DNA of 64,000 bases from JAKAGZ01 sp963748105 (GCA_963748105.1 CAVVHP010000030.1:1-64000), one strand, 5' to 3'; shown: positions 15,989-26,142, numbered from the stretch's first letter. The notes: generated by a model not told the origin, from the letters alone. Program-made: numbers and translations.

Positions 15989-17611
15989 ATGCTGAATTAT
16001 ATCTGGCTTGCATTATTATTTCTGGGGATAGGGGCTGCCCTGACTACAGATATTGTAAATCAAAATCAGAACAAATACAGGAATGATGAGCCAATTTCAG
16101 TAACTGTAAACTTTTATAATAATTTTGTTAAAAATAGTTCAAAAAATACTGAAGGTGAAATAAAAATTGGGCGCGATTCATTCAATTCATTTTATAGAGA
16201 TTCAATAAAAAGCGATCTTGTCTTTCCAATAAAAATTACTCCAAATCCCCAAAAGAATGTTTATAGCATTTATTTTAAAATTAATAATTCTTCTCCAGCA
16301 ATTTTACAACAAATAGCATCCGCTTCCGGTGAAAAAAACGATATCACAGGTACAGTCAGCTTTAATAACATTGTAGGTGATACTTCTGCTATTGGTCAGG
16401 CAATTTTTGAAGAAGTTAAATTTTTAAAACTTAAAAGCGTAACAAATTCAGCTCTGGATTATGCCGGAATTGCTGTAAATATTGCAATTGGTTTAATTGG
16501 AATAATGGCTCTCTGGCTTGGTGTTATGAAAGTTGCAGTAGAAGCAGGGTTGATTAAAATAATTGCAAATGTACTTAAGCCAATTACTAAAAGATTATTT
16601 CCGGAAGTACCGGCAGACCACCCGGCAATGGGTTCAATGATCATGAATATTTCCGCAAATATGCTGGGACTCGGAAATGCCGCAACACCTTTCGGCTTAA
16701 AAGCTATGGAGGAACTTGAAGAAACAAATCCTGAGAAAGGGACTGCAACTAATGCAATGTGCACATTTTTGGCTATCAATACGGCGGGAATTACTCTTAT
16801 TCCAGCAACAGCAATTGCTATAAGGGCTGCTGCGGGCAGCTCTGAGCCTGCAGTAATTATCGGGACATCTTTGTTTGCCTCAGTCTGTGCAACTATTGCA
16901 GGCGTAAGTGCAGCAAAAATATTTGAGAAATTCCCTATAAAAAAGGGAGGATTTTCAGTTTGGTTAAAAAGTAATGCAAAGTTATTTCTAACAGTAGCCG
17001 GAATTATTCTTTTTATTTTATTAATGGCTTTTTCAGGAATTGGGAAATCCTTGGCGTCTGTTGTCAATCCGGATATAATTAAAAATATTATACAGGGATT
17101 TTCAATTGTTGCAATTCCTCTTTTAATTGTAGTGTTTCTTGGATACGGGCTTGTAAAAAAAGTAAAAGTATATGAGCAGTTTATTGAAGGTGCAAAAGAA
17201 GGATTTAATATTGCAGTAAAAATTATTCCTTACCTAGTTGCAATGTTAGTGGCAATTGGAATATTTAGGGCCGGCGGAGCTATGGCATGGTTAATAAAAA
17301 TATTGAAACCATTTACTGACTTTATTGGAATGCCGGCAGAAGCACTGCCTATGGCTTTGATGAGACCTTTATCTGGAAGTGGTTCGCTTGGAATAATGGC
17401 GGAAACTATTTCAGTTCACGGACCGGATTCTTTTATTGGAATTATGGTCTCAACATTTTATGGAAGTACGGAAACTACTTTTTATGTCCTTGCACTTTAT
17501 TTTGGTGCTGTAAGCATCAAAAAAACCCGCCATGCTTTACCGGCAGGACTGGTAGCTGATATAGTCGGAATTTTAGCAGCGGTATTTATTGTCAGGCTTT
17601 TATTTGGTTAA
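15989..17611 (+). CDS. SpmA-SpmB fusion, nucleoside-recognition (Gate) membrane protein
   Basis: A 540-residue membrane protein that combines what are two separate genes (spmA and spmB) in Bacillus. After an N-terminal helix comes a ~110-residue extracytoplasmic insertion (beta-rich, residues ~25-140). Next is a first Gate domain (GLIGIMALWLGVMKVAVEAGL, then NMLGLGNAATPFGLKAM and INTAGITLIPATAIAIR), then a second Gate domain (IKIIPYLVAMLVAIGIFRAGG, MRPLSGSGSLG, STFYGSTETTFYVLALYFGAV). Spm proteins affect spore dehydration in Firmicutes. In a presumed non-sporulating organism a transport role for a small solute is more likely, but the substrate is unknown. Confidence 0.85.
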   Translation: MLNYIWLALLFLGIGAALTTDIVNQNQNKYRNDEPISVTVNFYNNFVKNSSKNTEGEIKIGRDSFNSFYRDSIKSDLVFPIKITPNPQKNVYSIYFKINNSSPAILQQIASASGEKNDITGTVSFNNIVGDTSAIGQAIFEEVKFLKLKSVTNSALDYAGIAVNIAIGLIGIMALWLGVMKVAVEAGLIKIIANVLKPITKRLFPEVPADHPAMGSMIMNISANMLGLGNAATPFGLKAMEELEETNPEKGTATNAMCTFLAINTAGITLIPATAIAIRAAAGSSEPAVIIGTSLFASVCATIAGVSAAKIFEKFPIKKGGFSVWLKSNAKLFLTVAGIILFILLMAFSGIGKSLASVVNPDIIKNIIQGFSIVAIPLLIVVFLGYGLVKKVKVYEQFIEGAKEGFNIAVKIIPYLVAMLVAIGIFRAGGAMAWLIKILKPFTDFIGMPAEALPMALMRPLSGSGSLGIMAETISVHGPDSFIGIMVSTFYGSTETTFYVLALYFGAVSIKKTRHALPAGLVADIVGILAAVFIVRLLFG

Positions 17612-17619
17612 AAAATAAA

Positions 17620-18570
17620 ATGAAAGTTTATATCACCAGGATTATCCCACAAAAAGCGATTGAATTTCTTAAAGAGAAAGGATTTGCTGTTTCCAGCTAT
17701 AAACAAGATAAACCTATTCCACGAAACGAACTGATAAAAAATATCAAAAATGTAGATGCAGTAATATCATTACTTACGGATAAAATTGATTCAGCAATAA
17801 TTGATGGAATGAACAGCTGTAAAATAATAGCAAATTATGCAGTCGGTTATGATAACATAGACGTGAAATATGCTAAATCTAAAAATATAATAGTAACAAA
17901 TACTCCCGGCGTTTTAACTGATTCCACGGCCGATCTAGCAATGTCCCTTACACTTGTGTGTGCCAGAAGACTGACTGAAGCAGAAGACTTTTTAAGAGAT
18001 GGCAAATATACCCACTGGAAACCGGATCTACTTTTAGGTGTGGAATTGAGGAATAAATTTTTTGGAATCCTTGGCTCTGGCAGAATTGGAACTGCCACTG
18101 CAATAAGAGCACATGCCTTCGGTTGCAAAATTATTTATTTCTCAAGAACAAAAAGTTATGAATTAGAAAAAACAACTAATGCTAAAAAAGTATCATTAAA
18201 TAGATTGCTTAAAATTTCTGATTTTATCTCTGTGCATTTACCATCTAATTCAGAAACATATCATCTGTTAGATAAAGATAAATTGTCTTTTTTGAAAAAT
18301 TCAGCAATTCTTATAAACACGGCGAGAGGTGAAATAATAGATGAAAAAGAATTAATTAAAATTCTGAAAAAGCAAAAAATCAAGGTAGCCGGACTTGATG
18401 TTTATGAAAATGAACTAAATATTAATAAGAAATTATTAAACCTGGAAAATGTTGTATTGCTTCCACACATTGGGAGTGCGACTATAAATGCAAGAACCAG
18501 TATGGCAATGATAGCAGCTAAAAATGTAGCCGCCGTTCTATCGGGTAAAAAAGCCCTAAACGCAGTATAA
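17620..18570 (+). CDS. D-isomer-specific 2-hydroxyacid dehydrogenase (glyoxylate reductase-like)
   Basis: A 316-residue NAD(P)-dependent oxidoreductase with the glycine-rich Rossmann motif GILGSGRIGTA (~148-158). The catalytic Arg is in NTARGEIID (~230), a Glu in LDVYENE (~258) and the His in LPHIGSA (~283). The closest familiar pattern is the glyoxylate/hydroxypyruvate reductase group, where the enzyme interconverts 2-oxo and D-2-hydroxy acids; the true substrate cannot be read from sequence. It follows the SpmAB gene by 8 bases and is probably cotranscribed with it. Confidence 0.85.
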   Translation: MKVYITRIIPQKAIEFLKEKGFAVSSYKQDKPIPRNELIKNIKNVDAVISLLTDKIDSAIIDGMNSCKIIANYAVGYDNIDVKYAKSKNIIVTNTPGVLTDSTADLAMSLTLVCARRLTEAEDFLRDGKYTHWKPDLLLGVELRNKFFGILGSGRIGTATAIRAHAFGCKIIYFSRTKSYELEKTTNAKKVSLNRLLKISDFISVHLPSNSETYHLLDKDKLSFLKNSAILINTARGEIIDEKELIKILKKQKIKVAGLDVYENELNINKKLLNLENVVLLPHIGSATINARTSMAMIAAKNVAAVLSGKKALNAV

Positions 18571-18649
18571 AGCAGACCGTTTAAACAATTCATTTGATAA
18601 TCTAGCCCCTTATAGCTAATTTTAACAATAAAAAAACATACGTTGTTCT

Positions 18650-19771
18650 ATGAGAATAGGGATACTAAAAGAAAATCTACTCGAAGAAAAGAGAGTAGCT
18701 CTGGCACCGGCCGGTGTTGATTCATTAGTAAGAGCTGGACACACAGTTTATATTCAAACTGGCGCAGGTGAGGGGAGTCACTTCAGCGACGAGGAATATA
18801 TCAAAACCGGTGCATCAATTGTTTATTCAGCAGAAGAGATTTACCATAGGTCAGAACTAGTTACTAAGGTAAGTCATCTGGAAGAAGGTGAACTTGAACT
18901 TCTACAGGAAAACCAGATACTCTTTTCTTTCCTTCATCTTGCTGTTGGAAATAAAAATACGGTTGAGAAGCTTCTTGAAAAGAAAGTAACCGCCATTGGT
19001 TATGAATTAATTGAAAATGAAGGCAGACTGCCAGTACTCCATTCAATGAGTGAGATTGCCGGACAGATTGCTATACAGGTTGCGGAAAGATATCTTGAAA
19101 CTTCTCAAACCTCAGGAAGAGGCATTTTGCTAGGAGGAATTACTGGTGTTGCTCCGGCGGCAGTTGTTATTTTAGGTGCAGGTGTGGTTGGAACTACAGC
19201 TGCAAGGGCTGCGCTTGGACGAGGAGCACAAGTAATTGTTCTTGATAATGACCTCCAGCGTTTGAGAAAAATTGATGCCAGTTTCAGGAAAAAAGTTACT
19301 ACTGTTATGGCAAATCCTTATACTATTTCACGTGGCGTGAAATTTGCAGATGTTCTAATAGGTGCAGTTCTAATAAAAGGTGAAAAAGCTCCTCTCATAG
19401 TTACTGAGGAAATGGTCTCGCAGATGAAAAAAAATGCTGTGATTGTGGATGTATCAGTGGATCAGGGTGGCTGCATAGAAACCAGCAGGATTACAACTTT
19501 ATCTGATCCTGTTTTTATTAAGGATAATGTAATTCATTATTGTGTTCCTAATATGCCGGCTGTTGTTCCAAGAACAGCAAGTTATGGTTTAAATAATGCC
19601 GCATTAAAATATATACAGAACATTGCGGATAATGGTTTAGCGGAAGCCTTAACAAGCGAGCCGGGTCTGTCAAAGGGAGTTTGTACTTATAAAGGTTATG
19701 TATCAAATAAAAAAATTGCTGATCTGTTTGAACTGGAATATAGAAGACTACATGTATTTTCAACTAATTGA
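18650..19771 (+). CDS. ald: alanine dehydrogenase
   Basis: The enzyme reversibly deaminates L-alanine to pyruvate and ammonia with NAD. The 373-residue length and N-terminus MRIGILKENLLEEKRVALAPAGV are typical. The substrate lysine region is around VTKVSHLEEGE, the catalytic histidine is in FLHLAVG, and the dinucleotide-binding loop is VVILGAGVVGTTAARAA (~172-188). A gap of 79 bases separates it from the dehydrogenase upstream, so it may have its own promoter. The CoA-transferase gene follows at 26 bases. Confidence 0.93.
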   Translation: MRIGILKENLLEEKRVALAPAGVDSLVRAGHTVYIQTGAGEGSHFSDEEYIKTGASIVYSAEEIYHRSELVTKVSHLEEGELELLQENQILFSFLHLAVGNKNTVEKLLEKKVTAIGYELIENEGRLPVLHSMSEIAGQIAIQVAERYLETSQTSGRGILLGGITGVAPAAVVILGAGVVGTTAARAALGRGAQVIVLDNDLQRLRKIDASFRKKVTTVMANPYTISRGVKFADVLIGAVLIKGEKAPLIVTEEMVSQMKKNAVIVDVSVDQGGCIETSRITTLSDPVFIKDNVIHYCVPNMPAVVPRTASYGLNNAALKYIQNIADNGLAEALTSEPGLSKGVCTYKGYVSNKKIADLFELEYRRLHVFSTN

Positions 19772-19797
19772 CTAACTTATAAAATTGTTTGGCTAAA

Positions 19798-21156
19798 ATG
19801 ATGACTGCTACTGAAGAAATAAAACCCTCGATAAATATACCTTTCAATATTCTTGAAAATTATAAGAAAAAAGTTGTGCCTGCTGAAGAAGCGGTACTAG
19901 TAGTTAAATCTGAAGATAATGTTGTGGTGCAGTGCGGGTGTGCCGTTCCACTTGCAACCATAAACGCTCTTGTAAAAAGGAAGAGTGAGCTTCGTGATGT
20001 ATCTATGATGCACGTTTTAACAGTTGGGGATCTTCCTTACCTTCAACCAGGGATGGAAAAACATTTTAAACACAATGCTTTTTTTATTGGAGGAAATTCA
20101 AGAAAAGCCGTTAATGAAGGCAGAGCTGATGTAACCCCGATATATCTTTATGAATATCCCCTCCTTTTTACTCATGGAATTATTCCCGTTGATGTTGCAC
20201 TTATTCACGTTTCTCTACCGGATGAACATGGCTTTTGCAGTTACGGTGTGGATGTTGGATTAGTTAAAAATGCTGCAATTAAAGCGAAGACAATTATAGC
20301 ACAGGTTAATCCGAATATGCCAAGGGCCTTAGGTGATAGTTTTATTCATATTAATAAGATTGATTACATTATTGAGGTTAATGATCCTATTGCAGAGCTG
20401 CCACAGTTCGATAAGAATATGACTCCAGAGATGGAACAAATTTACAGTAAAATAGGGAAGTATATAGCAGATCTCGTAGAAGATGGTTCTACACTTCAGC
20501 TTGGCATCGGCGCAATACCAGATGCAGTTCTTCATTACCTGCACGATAAAAAAGGTTTGGGTATTCATTCAGAAATGTTTTCCGATGGAATTATTGAACT
20601 GGTGGAAAGTGGCGTCGTAACAAACGAATTCAAGACATTACATCCGGGAAAAATTATTGCAGGTTTTGTACTTGGGACTAAAAAGCTTTTTGATTTCATA
20701 GATAACAATCCTTTAATTGAATTCCACCCCCAGGAATACGTTAATGATCCTTTTGTCATTGCTAAAAATGATAAGATGGTTGCCATCAATTCAGCAATAG
20801 AAATAGATATTACAGGCCAGGTTTGTTCAGATTCAATTGGCCCAAGATTATACAGCGGGTTCGGAGGACAGGTTGATTTTATACGCGGTGCTGCAAGATC
20901 AAATGGAGGCAAGCCCATAATCGCGCTTCCTTCAACTACAAAGGATAAAAAATTCAGCAGAATAGTTCCTTCCCTGAAATTAGGCGCAGGTGTGATTACA
21001 AATCGGGCAGACGTTCATTATGTGGTTACAGAGTACGGTGTTGCACAGCTGTTCGGCAAAACTATCAGGGAACGTGTTTACTCACTTACTAATATAGCCC
21101 ATCCAAAATTCCGTGATGAATTGCTAAAATATGCCAGTGATAATAAGTATATTTAA
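19798..21156 (+). CDS. acetyl-CoA hydrolase/transferase family CoA-transferase
   Basis: A 452-residue class I-type CoA-transferase of the acetyl-CoA hydrolase / 4-hydroxybutyrate CoA-transferase group. Recognisable parts are VQCGCAVPLATINALVKR, LQLGIGAIPDAVLHYL and GIHSEMFSDGIIELVE, where the Glu (~257) should form the glutamyl-CoA thioester. Also present are GFGGQVDFIRGA and TNRADVHYVVTEYGVAQLFGKT. It probably moves CoA between short-chain acyl-CoAs and acetate in fermentation or amino-acid catabolism, in line with the alanine dehydrogenase next to it. ATG 19798 is preferred over the upstream TTG 19789. Confidence 0.87.
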   Translation: MMTATEEIKPSINIPFNILENYKKKVVPAEEAVLVVKSEDNVVVQCGCAVPLATINALVKRKSELRDVSMMHVLTVGDLPYLQPGMEKHFKHNAFFIGGNSRKAVNEGRADVTPIYLYEYPLLFTHGIIPVDVALIHVSLPDEHGFCSYGVDVGLVKNAAIKAKTIIAQVNPNMPRALGDSFIHINKIDYIIEVNDPIAELPQFDKNMTPEMEQIYSKIGKYIADLVEDGSTLQLGIGAIPDAVLHYLHDKKGLGIHSEMFSDGIIELVESGVVTNEFKTLHPGKIIAGFVLGTKKLFDFIDNNPLIEFHPQEYVNDPFVIAKNDKMVAINSAIEIDITGQVCSDSIGPRLYSGFGGQVDFIRGAARSNGGKPIIALPSTTKDKKFSRIVPSLKLGAGVITNRADVHYVVTEYGVAQLFGKTIRERVYSLTNIAHPKFRDELLKYASDNKYI

Positions 21157-21158
21157 AT

Positions 21159-21860
21159 ATGATTGGAATAATAGGTGACATTCACGGATGCTTTTATACT
21201 CTTAGTGAACTTGTTCGTGATATCAGAAAAAAATATGCCGGAATAAAAATCTATTGTGTCGGTGATTTGGTCGATCGTGGAAATTTTAGCTTTGAGGTAA
21301 TCGATTTTATACAAAAAGAACAAATCAATTTTACACCTGGCAATCATGATTATATGTTCTACTATTTTATGAAAAATCCAAGTTCCTTATTTGCGAGTGC
21401 CTGGCTTTATAATGGGTATGAAAATACTTTAAGATCTTACGAAGACAGGTATGAAAAATTAGGTGAGCATCTGGAACTAATAAAATCTGCCCCACTTTAT
21501 TATAACCTTGAAGATTGCTTTATTTCACACGCAGGAATATCAGTTGCGTTTAAAGGTAAATTAGGCAAAAATCCAATAAGTGATATTGAAAAACTTGATA
21601 AATCTATAATAAATAACCTGGAATCAGAGAGTGGCATATTATGGACACGGGATGACCTTCTGGATCTTGGAAAACTACAGGTTGTTGGACATACACGTAA
21701 AGATGAAATAGAGTTCAATGAAAAAAATAATTCAGTATATATTGATACTTCAGCTTATAGTGGAATTAAACTATCAACTATAATTGTTGAAAAAGGCAAA
21801 ATTATGGATACCTTATCAGTTTCTACCAAAAGCGAAGATATTCCGTCCCTGGATTTTTAA
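21159..21860 (+). CDS. calcineurin-like metallophosphoesterase (Ser/Thr phosphatase type)
   Basis: The 233-residue protein carries the ordered metal-binding motifs of the phosphoesterase fold: GDIHG (residues 6-10), GDLVDRG (~34-40), GNHD (~62-65), then SHAG and GHTRK. The spacing resembles the bacterial PP1-like/PrpE group that removes phosphate from proteins or small molecules. Only 2 bases separate it from the CoA-transferase gene. Given the number of Ser/Thr kinases in this genome segment it could act as a protein phosphatase, but this is conjecture. It meets the minus-strand gene end to end. Confidence 0.85.
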   Translation: MIGIIGDIHGCFYTLSELVRDIRKKYAGIKIYCVGDLVDRGNFSFEVIDFIQKEQINFTPGNHDYMFYYFMKNPSSLFASAWLYNGYENTLRSYEDRYEKLGEHLELIKSAPLYYNLEDCFISHAGISVAFKGKLGKNPISDIEKLDKSIINNLESESGILWTRDDLLDLGKLQVVGHTRKDEIEFNEKNNSVYIDTSAYSGIKLSTIIVEKGKIMDTLSVSTKSEDIPSLDF

Positions 21861-22769
21861 CTAATTTTCTAGGGCAGGTTCTTCCTCAAAGACCGGTACA
21901 TCCTGATTGTCAAATCTATTATATAAATCAAGTTCACTTGCAAGGTACCAGAATTTTACATAAACCCTCAGCCAGATAAATGCCTGCTGAATAATAAAAG
22001 TGATAAATATTGTGAACCACGTAGACATACCAATTTTATCAACGACAATAAAATATAAAACAAATAAAACAACCGGGAAAATCAGCAAAGACTTATACAA
22101 TCCAATTGTGCTGAAAAAATGCTTGAATACAAATCCAAACGATCTAATTATTGTGCGCAGAGGGCGGTATGCATCATGTTCCACCATCATTACTTTCGCG
22201 TAATCGGTAACCGTAAGCAAAATTATGAATAATAAAAGATGAATTACTACGCCGGCAATGGCCGTATAAAAAATTGTCGGCTCAGTAGAAGTTTTGCTGA
22301 TTGATCCAATAATTGCTGAAAGAGGGATATAAACTGCAATAAAAGCAATTATCTGCAGGATTACCATGTAAAGTGCGAGACGGAAAAATCTCCAGAAATA
22401 AATTGCGCAACCCTGCCAGAATAATTTTAATGATTTATCACCTTTCCCGTCTTTTAATAATGTTAATATTCCCCCGGAAAAAAATATCGTGAAAACTAGG
22501 TATAAAATGGCTATCCAGAAAGCCGTAGAAATATATGGTTGAATTGCTTTGCCGGCCTCCCGCATAAAATCGGTATAAACAGTATAATTGAAATCATTTA
22601 ATAATTTTGATATTGCCATTGAATTGCCGGCTTCAATTTTTATGGTCTTGCTAAAAGGAATAGCAATAGCCAGAGCAAATAACAGAAGTATGGCATAAAT
22701 GGTTGTAACAATTTTCTTATTTGAAAACGTTTGATTAAAACCCTTTCCGTATGAATGTAGAAGTTTCAT
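21861..22769 (-). CDS. six-helix integral membrane protein
   Basis: A 302-residue protein with about six hydrophobic segments (~20-40, 82-105, 128-158, 166-190, 222-242, 248-270). A conserved-looking cytoplasmic patch VMMVEHDAYRPLRTIIRSFGFV lies between helices four and five, and the C-terminus is acidic (PVFEEEPALEN). I recognise no transporter or enzyme family. It lies 18 bases downstream of the M1 peptidase gene on the same strand, so it is likely cotranscribed with it. Confidence 0.7.
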   Translation of the reverse strand: MKLLHSYGKGFNQTFSNKKIVTTIYAILLLFALAIAIPFSKTIKIEAGNSMAISKLLNDFNYTVYTDFMREAGKAIQPYISTAFWIAILYLVFTIFFSGGILTLLKDGKGDKSLKLFWQGCAIYFWRFFRLALYMVILQIIAFIAVYIPLSAIIGSISKTSTEPTIFYTAIAGVVIHLLLFIILLTVTDYAKVMMVEHDAYRPLRTIIRSFGFVFKHFFSTIGLYKSLLIFPVVLFVLYFIVVDKIGMSTWFTIFITFIIQQAFIWLRVYVKFWYLASELDLYNRFDNQDVPVFEEEPALEN

Positions 22770-22787
22770 GTTTAACTCTTGTTTTAA

Positions 22788-24821
22788 TTAAAAAATCATA
22801 GAAAAAGATGTCATTAAATTTTCCACCCAGAAAATAAATTTCGTCGTGTATTTCCTGAATGTTGTACTTCCCGGTTTAGTAGTGAAACTGTTATTTATCA
22901 GGTTTGTATCTATTAATAATTTCTGATCGGGATCCACTTTTGCCCATTCAACTTTTTTCTTACCCACAAATTCGGCGTTGTATGTGCGGCTTTTGCCATC
23001 CCAGGTTAAAAGTGAGTCTTTCCCATCATTAAAGTGTACCAGTAATTCGACAGGCATTGTAACCTCGCCAAGCCTGTAAACAGATACTTTTGATTTATAA
23101 ATTACACTATCCTTATTGCTGCTTTCATTACGAAATTTGTAAAGATGTTTTGTCTCGGCACTATCGTAAATCCCTGAAGGGTCCATCACCTTATTAACGG
23201 AAATACCGGCAAGTTTGTAATCACAGATATCTGTTCCGTAAAGCACTTGGTCAAAAAACCAGTTCATATTATCTCCGAATTTATTGCCGAGTCTTTTAGG
23301 CACAATTTCATTTACAATATCTATAAAATCCCTTGTGCACGGATGCTTAAAACTCCACCTGTCGTAATAAGTCTTCATAATCTCATTCATTACGTCTCTA
23401 CCTACCAGCCTGTCAAGAGTTGTCATCCATGTAGCCGTCTTTGCATATGTTATTGAACCATATCCCCCGTTTTTGTAGCCCCAGGCGGGTAAAAAGTTTG
23501 ATGCAATTTTGGGATTGCTCATATTTAAATATCCTTCGCGCTGCATTTCAAGATCACCGAAATGATATCCCCCAAAATCAATGAATGAGGTGCTTTTGCC
23601 GTAATAGTGGTCCATAATCCTAGCTTCGAAATAGGAATTCATTCCCTCATCCATCCAGGCTTCCTCAAATTCATTTGTGGCGAGCATACCCATGAAATAA
23701 TTGTGGCCGAACTCGTGAACGACGACCATTTCCGTGAGCCTTAAACCTTCCGGGGCTCCCCAGAGACAACCGGCTGTAATAAAGGTCGGGTATTCCATTC
23801 CGCCGGAGCCCATAGCATAAATAGGAGGATCGACTATTGTAAGATTATGGTATGGATATTTTCCGAGATATTTATCAAAATATTCGAGTGCGTTAATCGC
23901 CGAGTTTATGTGTCTGTCGGCCTGTGCAAAGTGTTCCGGCTGCAGAAGAACTTTTATCTTTACATTTTTCCATTGACCTTCGGCAATTTTAAATATTGGG
24001 GAAGCAGTCCAGGCAAAATCAATCACATCCTCTGCATGGAATTTTACAGTTTTAGTTCCATCTTGATTTTCTTTCTCATCGGTTTGAATTCCTACAGCTC
24101 CTACAATAAATTCTTTTGGCAGGGTAATGCTGACATAATAGACTCCAAAATCAGCGTAAAATTCCGAATTTGCATGAAACTGGTGACAATTCCATCCGCC
24201 TTTTTTTGCATAACGAATTCCCGGATATTCATAAACTCCTATTTTCGGAAACCATTGTCCGACAAGAAAATAATTCCCGGCATATCCTGTTCTTGCAAAA
24301 ATTTGGGGCAGCTTTGATTTGAATTTTATATCGAGGTCTATTGTTTGCCCGGGCCTTACCGGTTTTGAAAGGGGAACACTTATTACAGTTTGGTCATCAG
24401 CGTTATCATCATCTGGGTGAATATATTTTATTTTGCCGGTAAGATCCTCACCATTTTTTATTTTCATTGAAGTTACATCTATCCACCCCCACGAACTGTC
24501 TGATTCCTTATTTATTTTATCTCCGCGGAGCTGTCCGCCCGATTCTTTCATAAAAGTTGAATTACTATTTTTAAAAGCGTTGAGGTAAAGATGAAATCTC
24601 AATTCTTTTATATTATCTTTTGAAAGGTTCTTCCAATGCAGCACCTCAAACCCGTCTATGATTTTAGTCTCAGGGTTTAAGTTAACGTCCAAATCATAGC
24701 TTGCATTTCTTGGACTTAATGGCGTATTAAAAATTGTTTGAGGGAAAGAAAATGAAGTAAGGATCAGGAATAAAGCAAATAATATTATTCCATTGCCTTT
24801 AAGAAATTGGTTGATTTTCAT
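22788..24821 (-). CDS. secreted M1 family metallopeptidase
   Basis: The protein is a gluzincin aminopeptidase-like enzyme. The zinc site HEFGH, followed 18 residues later by a Glu in EEAWMDEGMNSYFE, is at residues ~369-395, and the GSGGMEYP substrate motif is ~30 residues upstream, as in M1 peptidases. The start is placed at 24821 because MKINQFLKGNGIILFALFLILTSFSFPQ is a signal peptide; the frame is open for ~290 bases further upstream but that translation looks non-coding and overlaps the divergent gene. The length is 677 residues. It should act in the periplasm or outside the cell on peptides. The membrane protein gene follows. Confidence 0.88.
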   Translation of the reverse strand: MKINQFLKGNGIILFALFLILTSFSFPQTIFNTPLSPRNASYDLDVNLNPETKIIDGFEVLHWKNLSKDNIKELRFHLYLNAFKNSNSTFMKESGGQLRGDKINKESDSSWGWIDVTSMKIKNGEDLTGKIKYIHPDDDNADDQTVISVPLSKPVRPGQTIDLDIKFKSKLPQIFARTGYAGNYFLVGQWFPKIGVYEYPGIRYAKKGGWNCHQFHANSEFYADFGVYYVSITLPKEFIVGAVGIQTDEKENQDGTKTVKFHAEDVIDFAWTASPIFKIAEGQWKNVKIKVLLQPEHFAQADRHINSAINALEYFDKYLGKYPYHNLTIVDPPIYAMGSGGMEYPTFITAGCLWGAPEGLRLTEMVVVHEFGHNYFMGMLATNEFEEAWMDEGMNSYFEARIMDHYYGKSTSFIDFGGYHFGDLEMQREGYLNMSNPKIASNFLPAWGYKNGGYGSITYAKTATWMTTLDRLVGRDVMNEIMKTYYDRWSFKHPCTRDFIDIVNEIVPKRLGNKFGDNMNWFFDQVLYGTDICDYKLAGISVNKVMDPSGIYDSAETKHLYKFRNESSNKDSVIYKSKVSVYRLGEVTMPVELLVHFNDGKDSLLTWDGKSRTYNAEFVGKKKVEWAKVDPDQKLLIDTNLINNSFTTKPGSTTFRKYTTKFIFWVENLMTSFSMIF

Positions 24822-25050
24822 TACTGGCTCCGTGAAGTGATTATAAATATGACTTGCATATTCAGACATCGTGAAAAAACTGCCCCTGATTTTGAAGTAC
24901 AAAACAATATGTTTAAATCTGTTTTTTAATGCAATAAAATTTTGATGAATGCCCTGAGATACTTTTTTAGAGTAATAGTCAATTATTATGTTGTGGAATT
25001 TTATTAATATTTTTAGAAGGTTTAAGTACTGAAAATATAAGGAGATAATA

Positions 25051-26037
25051 ATGAAAAAACGAAAATTAGGAAAGAATGGCCCGGAAGTATCTGCTATTGG
25101 ACTAGGATGCATGGGTATGTCTGAATTCTACGGACAGGGGGATGAAAAAGAATCAATTGAAACCATTCACAAGGCTTTGGAACTGGGAATAAATTTTCTT
25201 GACACCGCAGATATGTACGGCCCGTTTATAAATGAATTACTGGTTGGAAAAGCAATTAACGATAGAAGAGACAAAGTTTTTCTTGCTACAAAATTTGGAA
25301 TTCAAAGATCGGATGACCCCGCTCAAAGATCGATTAATGGGAAACCTGAATATGTAAAATCCGCCTGCGAAGCTTCTCTTAAAAGACTGGGCGTTGATCA
25401 TATTGACTTATACTATCAGCACCGTGTTGATAAAAGCGTACCAATTGAAGATACTGTCGGGGCAATGAGCGGACTGGTCGAAGAGGGAAAGGTCAGATTT
25501 TTAGGTCTGTCGGAAGCAAGCCCTGAAACAATTATCCGAGCAAATAAAGTACATCATATTACAGCGCTTCAGACGGAATATTCTTTGTGGTCACGTGACC
25601 CGGAAGACAAAATATTAACTACCGTACGGGAACTGGGCACAGGGTTTGTTTCCTATAGTCCGCTCGGAAGGGGATTTTTAACGGGTAGATTTAAAAAATT
25701 TGAAGATCTTGCGCCAGACGATTACAGGAGGTTTTCTCCGAGATTCCAAGGGGAAAATTTTCAGAAGAACCTTGAACTCGTAAAAAAGGTCGAAGAAATT
25801 GCACAAGAGAATAATATAAAACCGGGACAACTTGCAATGGTCTGGGTACTTGCACAGGGAGAAGATATAGTACCGATTCCCGGTACAAAACACGTAAAAT
25901 ACCTGGAGGAAAATGCCGCTTCTGTTGAAGTTGAATTATCAAAAGAAGTTCTGGATAGAATTGAAAATGTATTTCCAAAAGATGCGGCTGCCGGATTGCG
26001 GTACCCGGAAAAAATGATGGGATCTGTAAACGAATAA
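25051..26037 (+). CDS. aldo/keto reductase
   Basis: This 328-residue NADPH-dependent oxidoreductase has the (beta/alpha)8 AKR signature: GLGCMGMSEFYG, FLDTADMYG with catalytic Asp/Tyr (~50-56), LATKFG with Lys, DLYYQHRVD with His, and the cofactor segment VPIPGTKHVKYLEEN near the C-terminus. It resembles the AKR13-type (YajO/plant auxin-like) group. An AAGGAG ribosome site stands 9 bases before the ATG. It is divergent from the M1 peptidase gene, and the ~230-base gap should hold both promoters. The physiological aldehyde is unknown. Confidence 0.9.
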   Translation: MKKRKLGKNGPEVSAIGLGCMGMSEFYGQGDEKESIETIHKALELGINFLDTADMYGPFINELLVGKAINDRRDKVFLATKFGIQRSDDPAQRSINGKPEYVKSACEASLKRLGVDHIDLYYQHRVDKSVPIEDTVGAMSGLVEEGKVRFLGLSEASPETIIRANKVHHITALQTEYSLWSRDPEDKILTTVRELGTGFVSYSPLGRGFLTGRFKKFEDLAPDDYRRFSPRFQGENFQKNLELVKKVEEIAQENNIKPGQLAMVWVLAQGEDIVPIPGTKHVKYLEENAASVEVELSKEVLDRIENVFPKDAAAGLRYPEKMMGSVNE

Positions 26038-26142
26038 AGCTGCATTATTATCAATTTGAAAATTATTATTTTGGGAATAAATTATTCCTGAAACTTTCAG
26101 GGAACTATTTCATCATAAAGTTAAACTTTAGGACTTATCCAG

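Noticed and set aside
21159..21860. Phosphoesterase as the dedicated phosphatase of the kinase array
   Set aside because: It lies about 18 kb from the array in an unrelated operon, so the link is not supported by the sequence.
24822..25112. Upstream extension of the M1 peptidase frame
   Set aside because: It would place ~97 odd residues before a clear signal peptide and overlap the divergent aldo/keto reductase start.
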